Of a stretch of 64,000 nucleotides of DNA, positions 17,399-25,918 are shown in pieces (within the stretch, counting starts at the first letter, position 1; the number at the start of each line of letters is the position of its first letter). The notes beneath the pieces were generated by a model, which saw nothing but the letters and a program-made list of their open reading frames with translations, was not told where the DNA came from and did not search any database. Origin of the DNA: Marinomonas sp. IMCC 4694 (lineage in GTDB: Bacteria; Pseudomonadota; Gammaproteobacteria; Pseudomonadales; Marinomonadaceae); assembly GCF_008122525.1 (NCBI RefSeq), contig NZ_VSRV01000001.1, positions 248,001 through 312,000 on the forward strand. Reading direction: 5' to 3'. The translations under genes were made by a program, and so were the position numbers.

Positions 17399-18115
17399 TT
17401 GGACGCATTAATACAGCAGAAGATAATCGATTTTTTAGAGGTCGGTGGGCCGGTCGTATGGATACTGATGGTGTTTTCTGTGGTGGCGTTGACCATTGTA
17501 TTGTTGAAGCTGTGGCAGTTTTCGTCGTTGCGCGCGGAAAGTCTGACAACGGCGGATTTGGCGCTGGTGCAATGGCGTCATGATAACGGTGAAGACGCGC
17601 TTGAAAAGCTCGATGAAAAACGCCCAATAGATGCCCTTGTTGGGTACACCATGCGTGCGATTTTGACGGCTGAGAGCAATGCTGAAGTGATTCGTGAGGA
17701 GGTAGAGCGCCGCGCGATGAATCAGTTAAGCCAGTTGCGTGCTTATCTTCGTCCTTTGGAAATTATCGCCACTTTGAGCCCTTTGTTGGGGTTGTTGGGT
17801 ACGGTATTGGGGATGATCACGGCATTTCAACAAATGGAAGGCGCGGGCAATCAGGTGGATCCTTCTGTGTTGTCGGGCGGTATCTGGCAAGCTTTATTAA
17901 CCACGGCCGTCGGTTTGGCGGTGGCGATTCCGGTCGTGACTTTGCAAAGCGGGTTGGAGCGCAAAGTGGAGCGCATCGCCCACAACATGAACGACGCGGT
18001 GACTCAGGTATTCACCGCCAAAGCCCGTTTGCCAGCCGAACAGACGCAAAGATCGACTCAGAATCACGTCCAAGCAAAAGGCAATGACAAGGACAACGCC
18101 TTGCATGCCGCTTAA
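17399..18115 (+). CDS. exbB: TonB-system proton channel protein ExbB
   Basis: A 238-residue MotA/TolQ/ExbB protein that starts at a TTG with GGAGAG 6 bases upstream. Three membrane segments are visible: one near residues 18-38, a second at about 125-145 (LEIIATLSPLLGLLGTVLGM) and a third at about 160-185 (ALLTTAVGLAVAIPVVTL). It forms the proton channel that energises TonB for iron-siderophore or other ligand import. It is first in a four-gene operon and overlaps the next gene by 11 bases. A Fur box precedes it. Confidence 0.9.
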   Translation: MDALIQQKIIDFLEVGGPVVWILMVFSVVALTIVLLKLWQFSSLRAESLTTADLALVQWRHDNGEDALEKLDEKRPIDALVGYTMRAILTAESNAEVIREEVERRAMNQLSQLRAYLRPLEIIATLSPLLGLLGTVLGMITAFQQMEGAGNQVDPSVLSGGIWQALLTTAVGLAVAIPVVTLQSGLERKVERIAHNMNDAVTQVFTAKARLPAEQTQRSTQNHVQAKGNDKDNALHAA

Positions 18116-18527
18116 TCTTTCCCAACCCAAACGTAAAAATGCGATCAGTCTAACGCCATTGATTGATGTGGTGTTTATCCTGTTGTTGTTCTTCATGTTG
18201 ACGTCCAGTTTTGTGCCTTGGCGTATTGTTGATACGCCTTTGTCGGTGACGACAGAGACCCCTGCCGCGTCAGAAGAGCGCGATAATGTGATTCTCACGT
18301 TGAAACAAAACGATGGCCAAGTGTGGCGACACAATGAGACGCTGAGTCTGTCTGATGCGTCGGCATTTCAGGCTTTAGTGGCTGATAACGCAGAGGCTGT
18401 GTTTATTATCCAAGCAGAAGATGGCGTGACGTTACAGTCGTTAATGAGTTTAGCGGATCGTTTGACACTCAACGGTGCTGAGATGGTGTCCATTGCTAAT
18501 GCTTTTGCTATGCCGGAGGCAAAATGA
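18105..18527 (+). CDS. exbD: Biopolymer transport protein ExbD (canonical Asp)
   Basis: 140 residues from the ATG at 18105 (MPLNLSQPKRKN). An earlier ATG at 18084 would extend it by 7 residues. The single N-terminal membrane helix is TPLIDVVFILLLFFMLT. It has the Asp (residue 21) that corresponds to the essential proton-carrying Asp25 of E. coli ExbD. The rest is a periplasmic domain. It overlaps exbB and, by ATGA, the second exbD. Confidence 0.9.
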   Translation: MPLNLSQPKRKNAISLTPLIDVVFILLLFFMLTSSFVPWRIVDTPLSVTTETPAASEERDNVILTLKQNDGQVWRHNETLSLSDASAFQALVADNAEAVFIIQAEDGVTLQSLMSLADRLTLNGAEMVSIANAFAMPEAK

Positions 18528-18955
18528 AAATAGGCGCAAAGTACGCGGCGAGAAAAGCCAACGATGATGACAACATGGTGCCACTGATTAATGTGGTGTT
18601 TTTGATGTTGGTGTTTTTTATGGTCGCCGGTCAAATTCGTAAAGCCGATCCGATCCCTGTCATTCCACCTCACTCTATTAATGACACGCGCGCGTCCACT
18701 GACCCTAATATTGAAATTGTGGTGAGCACCGACAACCGCTTGTATGTAGACGATGTCTTATTCGCCGTTGAGGATGTGCAAGGGTATTTGGAACACGCGT
18801 TTTCTGACGCGGTTGATCCAGACGACTTTTGGGTACAAATTAAAGCCGATGGTGGCATTTCCCTCGATTCCCTGCGCCCCATCTTCAATCAAGTGCGTTT
18901 AGCGGGGTTGACGAAAGTCAGCCTAGCGACACAACTAGAGCGAGAAGCAAAATGA
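18524..18955 (+). CDS. Second ExbD paralogue, Asp replaced by Asn
   Basis: 143 residues with ExbD architecture: one N-terminal helix and a periplasmic domain. The helix reads VPLINVVFLMLVFFMVAG. The position of the essential ExbD Asp is Asn23 (codon AAT, 18590-18592), whereas the preceding paralogue has Asp. The gene is linked by ATGA overlaps to exbD and tonB. Operons with two exbD genes are known, for example in Xanthomonas. The substitution suggests a non-protonatable partner in a mixed ExbD dimer. Confidence 0.85.
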   Translation: MKIGAKYAARKANDDDNMVPLINVVFLMLVFFMVAGQIRKADPIPVIPPHSINDTRASTDPNIEIVVSTDNRLYVDDVLFAVEDVQGYLEHAFSDAVDPDDFWVQIKADGGISLDSLRPIFNQVRLAGLTKVSLATQLEREAK

Positions 18956-19851
18956 TCGCCACACGACATTGGGTATTGGCTAGCGGCTTGGCGATTTCTG
19001 TGCATGCGCTGGCGTTTTATGCGGTCTTTAATTCGCCATCACAAGGCAGCCAAGCGCCGGGTTCACAGGGTATTGAGTTTGATTTAGGCATGATGGGCGA
19101 CTTGGGCGCTGCGACGCAAACCACCATGGCGCAGGAAGATGTGCAAGAAGCCGATGAAGTGATAGAAGACCCGGTCGAGGACGTAGTGGAGGACATCGTT
19201 GAGCCAGAACCGGTCGTCGAGCCAGAACCGGTCGTTGAGCCAGAACCGGTCGTTGAGCCAGAACCGGTCGTTGAGCCAGAGCTTGTCGTCGAGCCAGAGC
19301 CTGTCGTTGAGCCAGAGCCGGTCGAGTTTAAACAGGCTTCGCCAATCGAGGTTGCTAAGCCTAAGCCAACACCAAAAATAGAGCCAATGCCCGTCCCTAA
19401 AAAAACGCCAAAACCCATTCCTAAAAAAGCGCCGGAGGATGTGCCAGAGCAAGCCGCGAAACCGATACTAAAAACGGCCGCTGCGCCGTCAGCAGCCAAT
19501 CAAAAAGCCACTACGGGCAGTGCAAACTCAGCCAGCACGGGTGGAAATCCAGGGGCTAAAGCCGATTACTTTTCTCAACTTAGTGCCGTTTTGGGACAAA
19601 ATAAACGCTATCCAAGGGCGTCCCGTCGCCGTAACGAAGAGGGCGTGGTGTCGCTGTCGTTTATCGCTCATGCGAACGGTTCTGTGTCTGAAGTGAGTGT
19701 TCTGAAAAGCTCGGGTTATCCTCGCTTAGACGATGCCGTTTTGGACATGATTAAGCGCTCCGTGCCCCTTCCCCGTTTTACTCAAGGCATGGTGGAAAGC
19801 GAGCTACGTATTAATTTGCCCGTCTCCTTTACATTGAGCGACGTGCGTTAG
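18952..19851 (+). CDS. tonB: Energy transducer TonB
   Basis: 299 residues. One N-terminal membrane anchor (ASGLAISVHALAFYAVF) carries the SxxxH pattern that couples to ExbB/ExbD. A long Pro/Glu/Val/Lys-rich periplasmic spacer (about residues 60-175) includes seven EPEPVV-type repeats and then KPxPK repeats. A C-terminal TonB domain (about 205-299, with YPRASRRRNEEGVVSLSF and SGYPRLDDAVLDMI) follows, which binds TonB boxes of outer-membrane receptors. The ATGA overlap with the upstream gene makes it the last gene of the operon. Confidence 0.9.
   Translation: MIATRHWVLASGLAISVHALAFYAVFNSPSQGSQAPGSQGIEFDLGMMGDLGAATQTTMAQEDVQEADEVIEDPVEDVVEDIVEPEPVVEPEPVVEPEPVVEPEPVVEPELVVEPEPVVEPEPVEFKQASPIEVAKPKPTPKIEPMPVPKKTPKPIPKKAPEDVPEQAAKPILKTAAAPSAANQKATTGSANSASTGGNPGAKADYFSQLSAVLGQNKRYPRASRRRNEEGVVSLSFIAHANGSVSEVSVLKSSGYPRLDDAVLDMIKRSVPLPRFTQGMVESELRINLPVSFTLSDVR
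19201..19326 (+). repeat. 18-bp tandem repeat in tonB spacer, 7 copies
   Basis: Seven in-frame 18-base units of GAGCCAGAACCGGTCGTY, each encoding EPEPVV. Units 1-4 are nearly identical; units 5-7 have drifted, and one reads EPELVV. Changes in copy number would lengthen or shorten the periplasm-spanning rod of TonB by 6 residues without breaking the frame. Confidence 0.9.
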
Positions 19852-19867
19852 CCACGCCGCGAGTTGT

Positions 19868-21010
19868 TTATTTGGGCAGCAACAGCCAGACTTTGCCAAA
19901 GTGCTTGAGCTGGCCCGCATGAAAATGCGCTTCCTCTCCAATGCCTTGGTACCAATCGATGTGGCCGGGGCCTTTAATGGCACCGCCTTTGTCTTGGGCT
20001 AGCAGTAATCGAAATTCGTGTCCTACTAAATGGCCTGTTGCGTCTAGGGTCGGTACTTGTGCCAATAAAATAGAGCCAAGTGGAATGACGCTAGGATCGA
20101 CGGCGGCCGAGTATAAAGGCGTTAGCGCCACGTTGGCCGCGCCTATGGGTTTTTCTGGACCCTCACTGAAAAACAAATAGCTGGGATTGGTCGATAGTAT
20201 TTCACGGTTGCGCTCTGGATGATCTTTGAGCCATTGACGAATGCTTTGAGCTGAGATGTCCGCTCGGTCAATCTCGCCTCGTTCGATGAGCTCTTTGCCC
20301 AAACTGCGATAGGCATGACCGTTCACGCCACCCCACGACAAGAGTTTGCGCTCGCCGTTTTCATATTCGACCACGCCAGAACCCTGCACATGCAAGAAGA
20401 AGTTATCCACCAAGCTGGCGGTATAGGCGATTTCTAGCCCTTGCCCGGTGAGTGCACCTTCAAAGTCAATGGCTTCGCGAGAAGGAAAGTTACCCTCGGC
20501 GTCTCGCTGCGTGGGTTTACGATACAAAGGATAACGGTACTCATCGTCGGGCTGGTGGCGTACGGGTAAAATCGGTACGTAATAACCGGTGATTTGTACG
20601 TTGCCCCGTTGGTCTTGTCCGGCCAATTGATGCGCCACAAGCTTGGGTTGTTGGGCGGGGTTGGCAAGCCATTGCTCGATTTTAGACGCAACGCGTTTTA
20701 AATCGGTTACGCTGGTTTGGGTATTTTCCAGCACATAGTCTTGGTCTTTAAGGCGATTCAGGTAGACGATTTGCTGCTGCAATCCCGCTTGGAAAGAGGC
20801 CTCCGGCAAGGGCAAACCAGGCGGTAAGCTTTCTTGTAAATACAGTGTGTCGCGTTTGATTGCGGTGGTGTCGCGGCCGTTGTTGGCAAAGTCGTTCGAT
20901 TTGTCGATTTCGGTGACGCTGCAACCGGCCAATAAAACCAAAGAGGTCAGACTGGCAAGACGAAAAAGTCGACGTATTCCTGTGCTGTGAGGTGAAAATA
21001 TTGGCATCAT
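19868..21010 (-). CDS. mltA: Membrane-bound lytic transglycosylase A
   Basis: About 380 residues. A lipoprotein signal ends in the lipobox LLAGC. The MltA barrel domain includes GNVQITGYYVPILP and FFLHVQGSGVVEYENG. The C-terminal 3D domain has LAQDKGGAIKGPGHID with the conserved Asp residues of the active site. It cleaves peptidoglycan at the outer membrane to give anhydro-muropeptides. Start is ATG 21010 or 21007 (adjacent ATGs); the longer form from 21052 puts extra residues before the signal. Confidence 0.9.
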   Translation of the reverse strand: MMPIFSPHSTGIRRLFRLASLTSLVLLAGCSVTEIDKSNDFANNGRDTTAIKRDTLYLQESLPPGLPLPEASFQAGLQQQIVYLNRLKDQDYVLENTQTSVTDLKRVASKIEQWLANPAQQPKLVAHQLAGQDQRGNVQITGYYVPILPVRHQPDDEYRYPLYRKPTQRDAEGNFPSREAIDFEGALTGQGLEIAYTASLVDNFFLHVQGSGVVEYENGERKLLSWGGVNGHAYRSLGKELIERGEIDRADISAQSIRQWLKDHPERNREILSTNPSYLFFSEGPEKPIGAANVALTPLYSAAVDPSVIPLGSILLAQVPTLDATGHLVGHEFRLLLAQDKGGAIKGPGHIDWYQGIGEEAHFHAGQLKHFGKVWLLLPK

Positions 21011-21068
21011 GCGCTCTATGGTAAAAAGAGGTAAACGATTATATAAGACCACGGCCTGAGAGTGTGGT

Positions 21069-21647
21069 TCAAAAATTTAGGTATTCATACGCCTTACGCA
21101 AATCAATAAAGACGTCTTGGTCACCGCCGCGGTCGGGGTGGTGTTGCTGTGCCAGTTTGCGATATTGCTGTTTAATGTCGGCTTTGCTCGGATTCGCAAC
21201 ATCGATTTGCAAGGTGTTCAGCGCGGCTTCACGGTCTCCAGAAACATGAATGCCAGTGAAAAAACGGTTCAGTAGGTCAGATACGTCATTGGCGTCGGTT
21301 TTTTCGTATTCGCCCCAATCTAGGTAATAGGCCGCTAACTTTGCGTCGACGCTGTTGTCTAGTGATGTGCTGTCAGAGCGCTGAACGTCACTGGCGCGGG
21401 TCAAATAAATGCGCAACGCGCTGATATTGAGCAGCAGTTTTTCGTCTTGCCATAGACTTTGCTGTAATTGATACAGGGCATTCATGATCAGAAAATGCTG
21501 ACGAAACAACGCCAGATTAGCGTCTTCAGCAAGGGTATTGAACGCAGGAAGCTGTTCTTTTAGGGCTTTTAAAATATCAAATTCGCTCGTGCCATTGGGC
21601 TGTTTTTTTAATAAAGTGAGTATCGGATCGACCAAGGGGTTGTTCAT
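21069..21647 (-). CDS. DnaJ-related protein with C-terminal J domain
   Basis: 192 residues from ATG 21647 (MNNPLVDPIL); a longer frame from 21707 is possible. An N-terminal region of about 120 residues matches the DNAJ-related N-terminal family (helical; LFRQHFLIMNALYQLQQ). The last 65 residues are a J domain with the HPD motif in LAQQHHPDRGGDQ, which stimulates the ATPase of a DnaK-type chaperone. The placement of the J domain at the C-terminus is usual for this family. The client is unknown. Confidence 0.8.
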   Translation of the reverse strand: MNNPLVDPILTLLKKQPNGTSEFDILKALKEQLPAFNTLAEDANLALFRQHFLIMNALYQLQQSLWQDEKLLLNISALRIYLTRASDVQRSDSTSLDNSVDAKLAAYYLDWGEYEKTDANDVSDLLNRFFTGIHVSGDREAALNTLQIDVANPSKADIKQQYRKLAQQHHPDRGGDQDVFIDLRKAYEYLNF

Positions 21648-21721
21648 ATCTGGCTCGTTCGTATAAAAGTGGCCTACAGTGTAGGGGATTAAGGCGAAAG
21701 GGGTCAAAGAGAGACAAAATT

Positions 21722-22399
21722 ATGCTGTGGATTATTATCATTATTGCCGCCTTGGTGCTGATTATTGGGCCCAGCGCGTGGGTAAAATTTACCTTAAAAC
21801 GTTATGCGACAGACCGTGACGACTTGCCGGGAACGGGCGGTGAGCTGGCGTCGCACTTGGTGAAGCGTTTTGAATTGACTGGGGTGAAAATAGAAGCTGC
21901 GCAAGAAGGGCAAGATCACTTCGACTACGGTCAGCACGTGGTACGGTTGAGTCCGAGTGTGTTGGATGGCCGTTCGCTCACGGCCGTTGCGGTGGCGGCC
22001 CACGAAATTGGCCATGCGATCGCCCATGAAAAGAAACAAAAAATCTCTCATTTGAGTACGCGTTATTTGCCTTTTGCCCACTTTGCCCGCCGCATAACAG
22101 GCGCGTTATTACTGGGCTGGCCACTGATTTCCGCGTTACTCCACATGCCGTATGCGGTACCACTCCACGCGGCCGTGGTGGGCTTGTCGGGGTTATTAGC
22201 GGTGATCGTACAACTGGCCATTTTACCGGAAGAATGGGACGCCAGCTTTAATAAAGCCTTGCCGATTTTGTCTGAAGGGAACTACATTCCACAAGAAGAC
22301 CTGCCCAAAGTGAAAAAAATCCTCACCGCCTGCGCCATGACCTACGTGGCCGCTGCACTCATTAAAGTCCTCTTCGTATGGCGATGGTTTAAGCGCTAG
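21722..22399 (+). CDS. YugP-type membrane zinc metallopeptidase
   Basis: 225 residues. An N-terminal membrane helix (MLWIIIIIAALVLIIGPSAW) is followed by the zinc site HEIGHAIAHEKK. Further hydrophobic segments come after residue 120, and the third zinc ligand is probably the Glu in ILPEEWDASFNKAL. This arrangement fits the YugP (M48-like) zinc metallopeptidases. The substrate is unknown. It is divergent from the J-domain gene. Confidence 0.8.
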   Translation: MLWIIIIIAALVLIIGPSAWVKFTLKRYATDRDDLPGTGGELASHLVKRFELTGVKIEAAQEGQDHFDYGQHVVRLSPSVLDGRSLTAVAVAAHEIGHAIAHEKKQKISHLSTRYLPFAHFARRITGALLLGWPLISALLHMPYAVPLHAAVVGLSGLLAVIVQLAILPEEWDASFNKALPILSEGNYIPQEDLPKVKKILTACAMTYVAAALIKVLFVWRWFKR

Positions 22400-22410
22400 C
22401 ACCTTATGCG

Positions 22411-22428
22411 TTACCACGCGGAGCGTGG
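22411..22428. repeat. Short GC-rich hairpin, REP-like
   Basis: CCACGC-GGA-GCGTGG sits in TTACCACGCGGAGCGTGGGA right after the metallopeptidase gene. From memory, closely similar hairpins are scattered between genes in many gammaproteobacterial genomes. Only one copy was noticed in this window. Confidence 0.45.
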
Positions 22429-22444
22429 GAACGAGAGGGATATA

Positions 22445-22478
22445 AAAACGTCTGCTAGGAGTTAGCAGGCGTTTTTTT
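22445..22478. terminator. Bidirectional terminator, yugP-type gene / betA
   Basis: The hairpin pairs AAAACGTCTGCTA with TAGCAGGCGTTTT around a 5-base loop. It is flanked by seven Ts on the plus strand and five Ts on the minus strand. It lies between two convergent genes and should stop transcription from both. Confidence 0.85.
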
Positions 22479-22498
22479 ATGGGCTTATTTTCTTTTTG

Positions 22499-24166
22499 TT
22501 AACGCTGTTTGGTGTCATATTCTGGATGTATCCAGACGGGGGCGTTTAGGTTGGGTAACGCGGCTTTGCCCAGAATCATGTCGGCGGCTTTTTCGGCGAC
22601 CATAATGGTGGGGGCGTTTAAGTTGCCGTTGGTGATGGTGGGGAAGATCGATGAGTCCACTACGCGAAGGCGTTCGATCCCGCGCACTTGGCATTGCTCA
22701 TTCAACACGGCCATTGGGTCGTTGTCGTCGCCCATTTTACAGGTACAAGATGGGTGGTAGGCGCTTTCGACGTTGTTTTTTACCCATTGGTCGATGTCTG
22801 TATCGCTTTGGATGTGCAAGCCCGGTTGGATTTCTTCGCCGCGATAATCGTCTAGGGCAGATTGTTGCAGCACTTCGCGGGTGAGGCGAATCGTGTCGCG
22901 CCAATCTTGCTTGTCTTGCTCGGTCGAAATGTAGTTGAACAAGATACGCGGTTTCGCTGCTGGATCAGCGGATTCGATCCATAACTTACCACGGCTTTCT
23001 GGCTTATTTGGCCCGACATGTACTTGGAAACCGTGTCCGTCAAACGCGGCTTGGCCATCGTAACGCATGGCAGCAGGCAAGAAATGGTATTGAATATTAG
23101 GCCATTTTAAGCCCGCCCGAGAGCGAATAAAGCCACAGGATTCAAAATGGTTGGTGGCGCCAAGCCCGGTTTTAAACAGCATCCAGCGGGTGCCTATGAG
23201 CCCCTTGCTGATCAAGCCAAGTTTACCGTTTAGGGTAACGGGTTGCTTGCACTTGTACTGGAAGTAGACTTCTAAATGATCTTGTAAGTTTTCGCCCACG
23301 CCCGGTAATTCGTGCAACAAGGGCACGCCTGCTTTTTTGAGTACGTCTTTTGGGCCAATGCCAGACAGTTGCAACAATTGTGGCGAGCCGACAGAGCCGG
23401 CTGATAAAATGACTTCTTTATTGGCGGTTACTTGCTGAGTGTTGCCATTTTTACTGAATTCGATTCCAACCGTTTTTTTGCCCTGCAAGATGACCTTGTG
23501 GCTCAATACACCCGTTTTGAGCGTCAGGTTAGGTCGTGTCATAGCACGACGTAAGTAAGCGTTTGACGTAGAAGCGCGTACGCCATTTTTTACCGTCATG
23601 TGCATGGCGCCAAAGCCTTCTTGGCGATGACCGTTGTAGTCGTCGGTTTTGCCGTAACCTGCTTCTTCGCCGGCATCGATAAAGGCTTGGTAAAGCGGGT
23701 TGTAGGTCATGTCGTTGCCGTTGTTGGTCGACAATGGGCCATCGCCACCACGGTAGAGATCCGCGCCGCCTTTCCAGGTTTCGGCTTTTTTGAAGTAGGG
23801 CAGGCAGGTTTGGTAATTCCAACCTTTTGCGCCGTTTTCTTCCCATTGGTCGAAATCACACGCGTGACCACGCACATAGACCATGCCGTTGATCGACGAG
23901 GAGCCGCCTAATACTTTACCGCGTGGACAATGCATTTCACGGCCATCAAGACCGGGTTCTTTGTCCGTATGAAATTGCCACGCGTATTTAGTCGTGTTCA
24001 TTGGGTAAGACAAGGCGGTCGGCATTTGAATAAAAATGCTTTTATCCGAGCCGCCCATTTCTAATAACAAAACCGAATGTTCGCCGCTTTCGGTGAGTCG
24101 GTCTGCCAGCACACACCCTGCAGAGCCAGCACCGACGATGATGTAATCGTACGTTTCGTTTGCCAT
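22499..24166 (-). CDS. betA: Choline dehydrogenase BetA
   Basis: 555 residues of the GMC oxidoreductase family, from ATG 24166 (MANETYDYI; GAGAA upstream). The FAD-binding motif is GAGSAGCVLADRL and the GMC signature 1 is GKVLGGSSSINGMVYVRGH. A signature-2 region reads SAGSVGSPQLLQLSGIGP, and the catalytic His is in HPSCTCKMGDD. It oxidises choline to betaine aldehyde at the membrane. It lies 35 bases downstream of betB, so the pair makes the osmoprotectant glycine betaine. Confidence 0.93.
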   Translation of the reverse strand: MANETYDYIIVGAGSAGCVLADRLTESGEHSVLLLEMGGSDKSIFIQMPTALSYPMNTTKYAWQFHTDKEPGLDGREMHCPRGKVLGGSSSINGMVYVRGHACDFDQWEENGAKGWNYQTCLPYFKKAETWKGGADLYRGGDGPLSTNNGNDMTYNPLYQAFIDAGEEAGYGKTDDYNGHRQEGFGAMHMTVKNGVRASTSNAYLRRAMTRPNLTLKTGVLSHKVILQGKKTVGIEFSKNGNTQQVTANKEVILSAGSVGSPQLLQLSGIGPKDVLKKAGVPLLHELPGVGENLQDHLEVYFQYKCKQPVTLNGKLGLISKGLIGTRWMLFKTGLGATNHFESCGFIRSRAGLKWPNIQYHFLPAAMRYDGQAAFDGHGFQVHVGPNKPESRGKLWIESADPAAKPRILFNYISTEQDKQDWRDTIRLTREVLQQSALDDYRGEEIQPGLHIQSDTDIDQWVKNNVESAYHPSCTCKMGDDNDPMAVLNEQCQVRGIERLRVVDSSIFPTITNGNLNAPTIMVAEKAADMILGKAALPNLNAPVWIHPEYDTKQR

Positions 24167-24201
24167 GACTGTTCTCATCTATTAAGAGTTAAGCGTCCCG
24201 C

Positions 24202-25659
24202 TCAGTAAGGGCTTTGAATGTCGTTTAGGTCGACAAAGACACTCTTCGTTTGCGTGTAGTGGTACAAGGTTTCGATGCCGTTTTCACGGCCAATACCAGA
24301 CTCTTTGTAACCGCCCACTGGCATTTCAGCCGGAGAAGAACCCCATGCGTTGATCCAGCAAATACCGGCTTGCATTTGGCCAATCACGCGGTGTGCGCGG
24401 GCGAAGTCTTTGGTGAAAACGCCAGCCGCTAGGCCCAGTTTAGTATCGTTAGCGCGAGCAATGACTTCGTCTTCGTCGGTGAAGCTAAGCACTGACATCA
24501 CAGGGCCGAAGATTTCGTCGCGCACTTGTGGCATGTCGTCGGTGCAATCGGTGAAAACCGTCGGAGCAACAAACGCGCCTTTGTCTAAGCCGTTTTCAGT
24601 CACTTGGTAACCGCCGCACAATAAGGTTGCGCCTGCGTCTTTGGCCGCTTGAATGTAACCCAAGACTTTTTGCATGTGGTCTTTAGAAATCAATGCGCCA
24701 ACTTGTGTGTTCATGTCCATTGGGTCACCAATGATCATGGCTTCAGTGCGCGTTTTCAGTTCTTTGGTGAAAGCGTCGAGCATGTCGGCATGAACAAAAA
24801 CACGAGTGCCGTTGGTGCACACTTCACCTTGGGTGTAAAAATTGGCGAGCATGGCGGCCGAAACGGCTTGATCCACTGGCATGTCTGGGAAAATGATCAT
24901 TGGCGATTTACCACCCAGTTCCATGGTTACCTGTTTCAAAGATTGCGCCGAAGCGGCCATGACTTTTTTGCCTGTGCCCACTTCGCCAGTGAACGAGACT
25001 TTGTCGATCTCAGGATGTGCGGTGATCATTTGGCCTGTTCTGGCATCGCCTTGGATGACGTTGAATACGCCATCTGGCAAGCCTGCTTGGGTAAAGATTT
25101 CGGCCAGTTTAAGGGCGGTAAGCGGTGTTTCTTCAGACGGTTTGAAGATCATAGCGTTACCCGCAGCCAGCGCTGGGCCAGATTTCCACATGGCGATTTG
25201 GATTGGATAGTTCCACGCGCCGATGCCTGCGCAAATGCCAAGCGGCTCACGACGAGTGTAGAAGAAGTTGCCATTGCCAAGGTCTTGGTAGTCGCCTTGG
25301 ATCTTGTCGGTTAGACCTGCGTAATATTCGATTACGTCAGCGCCCGTTTGAATGTCTACGCAAATGGCTTCTTGCAGTGGTTTGCCAGTGTCTAGTACTT
25401 CGAGACGAGCTAGCTCTTCGTTATTTTCGCGTAACAAGTCGGCGGCTTTTTTAAGAATGCGTCCGCGTTCAACGGCGCTCATTGCCGCCCATACTTTTTG
25501 ACCTTGCTTTGCGGATTCAATAGCAGCATCGAGTTCTGCTTGGCCTGCGTGCTCTATTGTTGCAATCACTTCGCCTGTCGCTGGGTTGATTGTTTCAAAA
25601 TGTTCACCGCTGGTGGATGCATGGTAGCGGCCGTGAATGTATTGCTGCTGATGTGTCAT
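24202..25659 (-). CDS. betB: Betaine aldehyde dehydrogenase BetB
   Basis: A 485-residue NAD(P)-dependent aldehyde dehydrogenase. The catalytic Glu is in MELGGKSPMI, the catalytic Cys is in QGEVCTNGTRVFVH, and the PWNYP-type substrate region reads GAWNYPIQIA. It converts betaine aldehyde to glycine betaine and is the first gene of a betBA pair. AGAGG lies 7 bases before the ATG. Neither the repressor gene betI nor the transporter gene betT lies nearby. Confidence 0.93.
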   Translation of the reverse strand: MTHQQQYIHGRYHASTSGEHFETINPATGEVIATIEHAGQAELDAAIESAKQGQKVWAAMSAVERGRILKKAADLLRENNEELARLEVLDTGKPLQEAICVDIQTGADVIEYYAGLTDKIQGDYQDLGNGNFFYTRREPLGICAGIGAWNYPIQIAMWKSGPALAAGNAMIFKPSEETPLTALKLAEIFTQAGLPDGVFNVIQGDARTGQMITAHPEIDKVSFTGEVGTGKKVMAASAQSLKQVTMELGGKSPMIIFPDMPVDQAVSAAMLANFYTQGEVCTNGTRVFVHADMLDAFTKELKTRTEAMIIGDPMDMNTQVGALISKDHMQKVLGYIQAAKDAGATLLCGGYQVTENGLDKGAFVAPTVFTDCTDDMPQVRDEIFGPVMSVLSFTDEDEVIARANDTKLGLAAGVFTKDFARAHRVIGQMQAGICWINAWGSSPAEMPVGGYKESGIGRENGIETLYHYTQTKSVFVDLNDIQSPY

Positions 25660-25728
25660 AAAATACCTCTTCCGTCTATTCGATGCTGCTTGGCAAGTAG
25701 TGTTCGGAGCACCAAGGAGTGTTTTTTG

Positions 25729-25744
25729 TTAAACGCACGTTTAA
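25729..25744. promoter_or_regulatory. Palindromic operator candidate upstream of betB
   Basis: TTAAACG-CA-CGTTTAA is a perfect 7+7 inverted repeat 70 bases before the betB start. TetR-family BetI repressors bind palindromes of this size and general form (AACG...CGTT core). The match to BetI sites is from memory, and betI is not in the window. The rest of 25660-25918 shows no gene. Confidence 0.5.
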
Positions 25745-25918
25745 TAAAAAACATTGTACACATTTTCGCACTCAAATGGCAGTCGAGTAAAAAGGGCATA
25801 GCGTGAAAGCGTCGTTAAGGGGACGTTTTTGAGCGTTTTGTGACCGGTATTTGTTTTGGTTTATAAGAAGAGGGGCGCTCTTTGCTGTGGTTTTGAACAA
25901 AGAGCGAAAGCCGGATGA

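Noticed and set aside
19201..19326. Possible CRISPR-like array
   Set aside because: The 18-bp units are contiguous with no spacers and are in frame with TonB.
19017..19499. Gly/Ser/Thr-repeat protein on the minus strand
   Set aside because: It is the reverse reading of the TonB EPEPVV repeat; the repeat explains the apparent regularity.
24649..25314. 221-codon frame on the plus strand
   Set aside because: Antisense to betB, which has clear ALDH motifs throughout; the plus frame has no recognisable domain or ribosome binding site.
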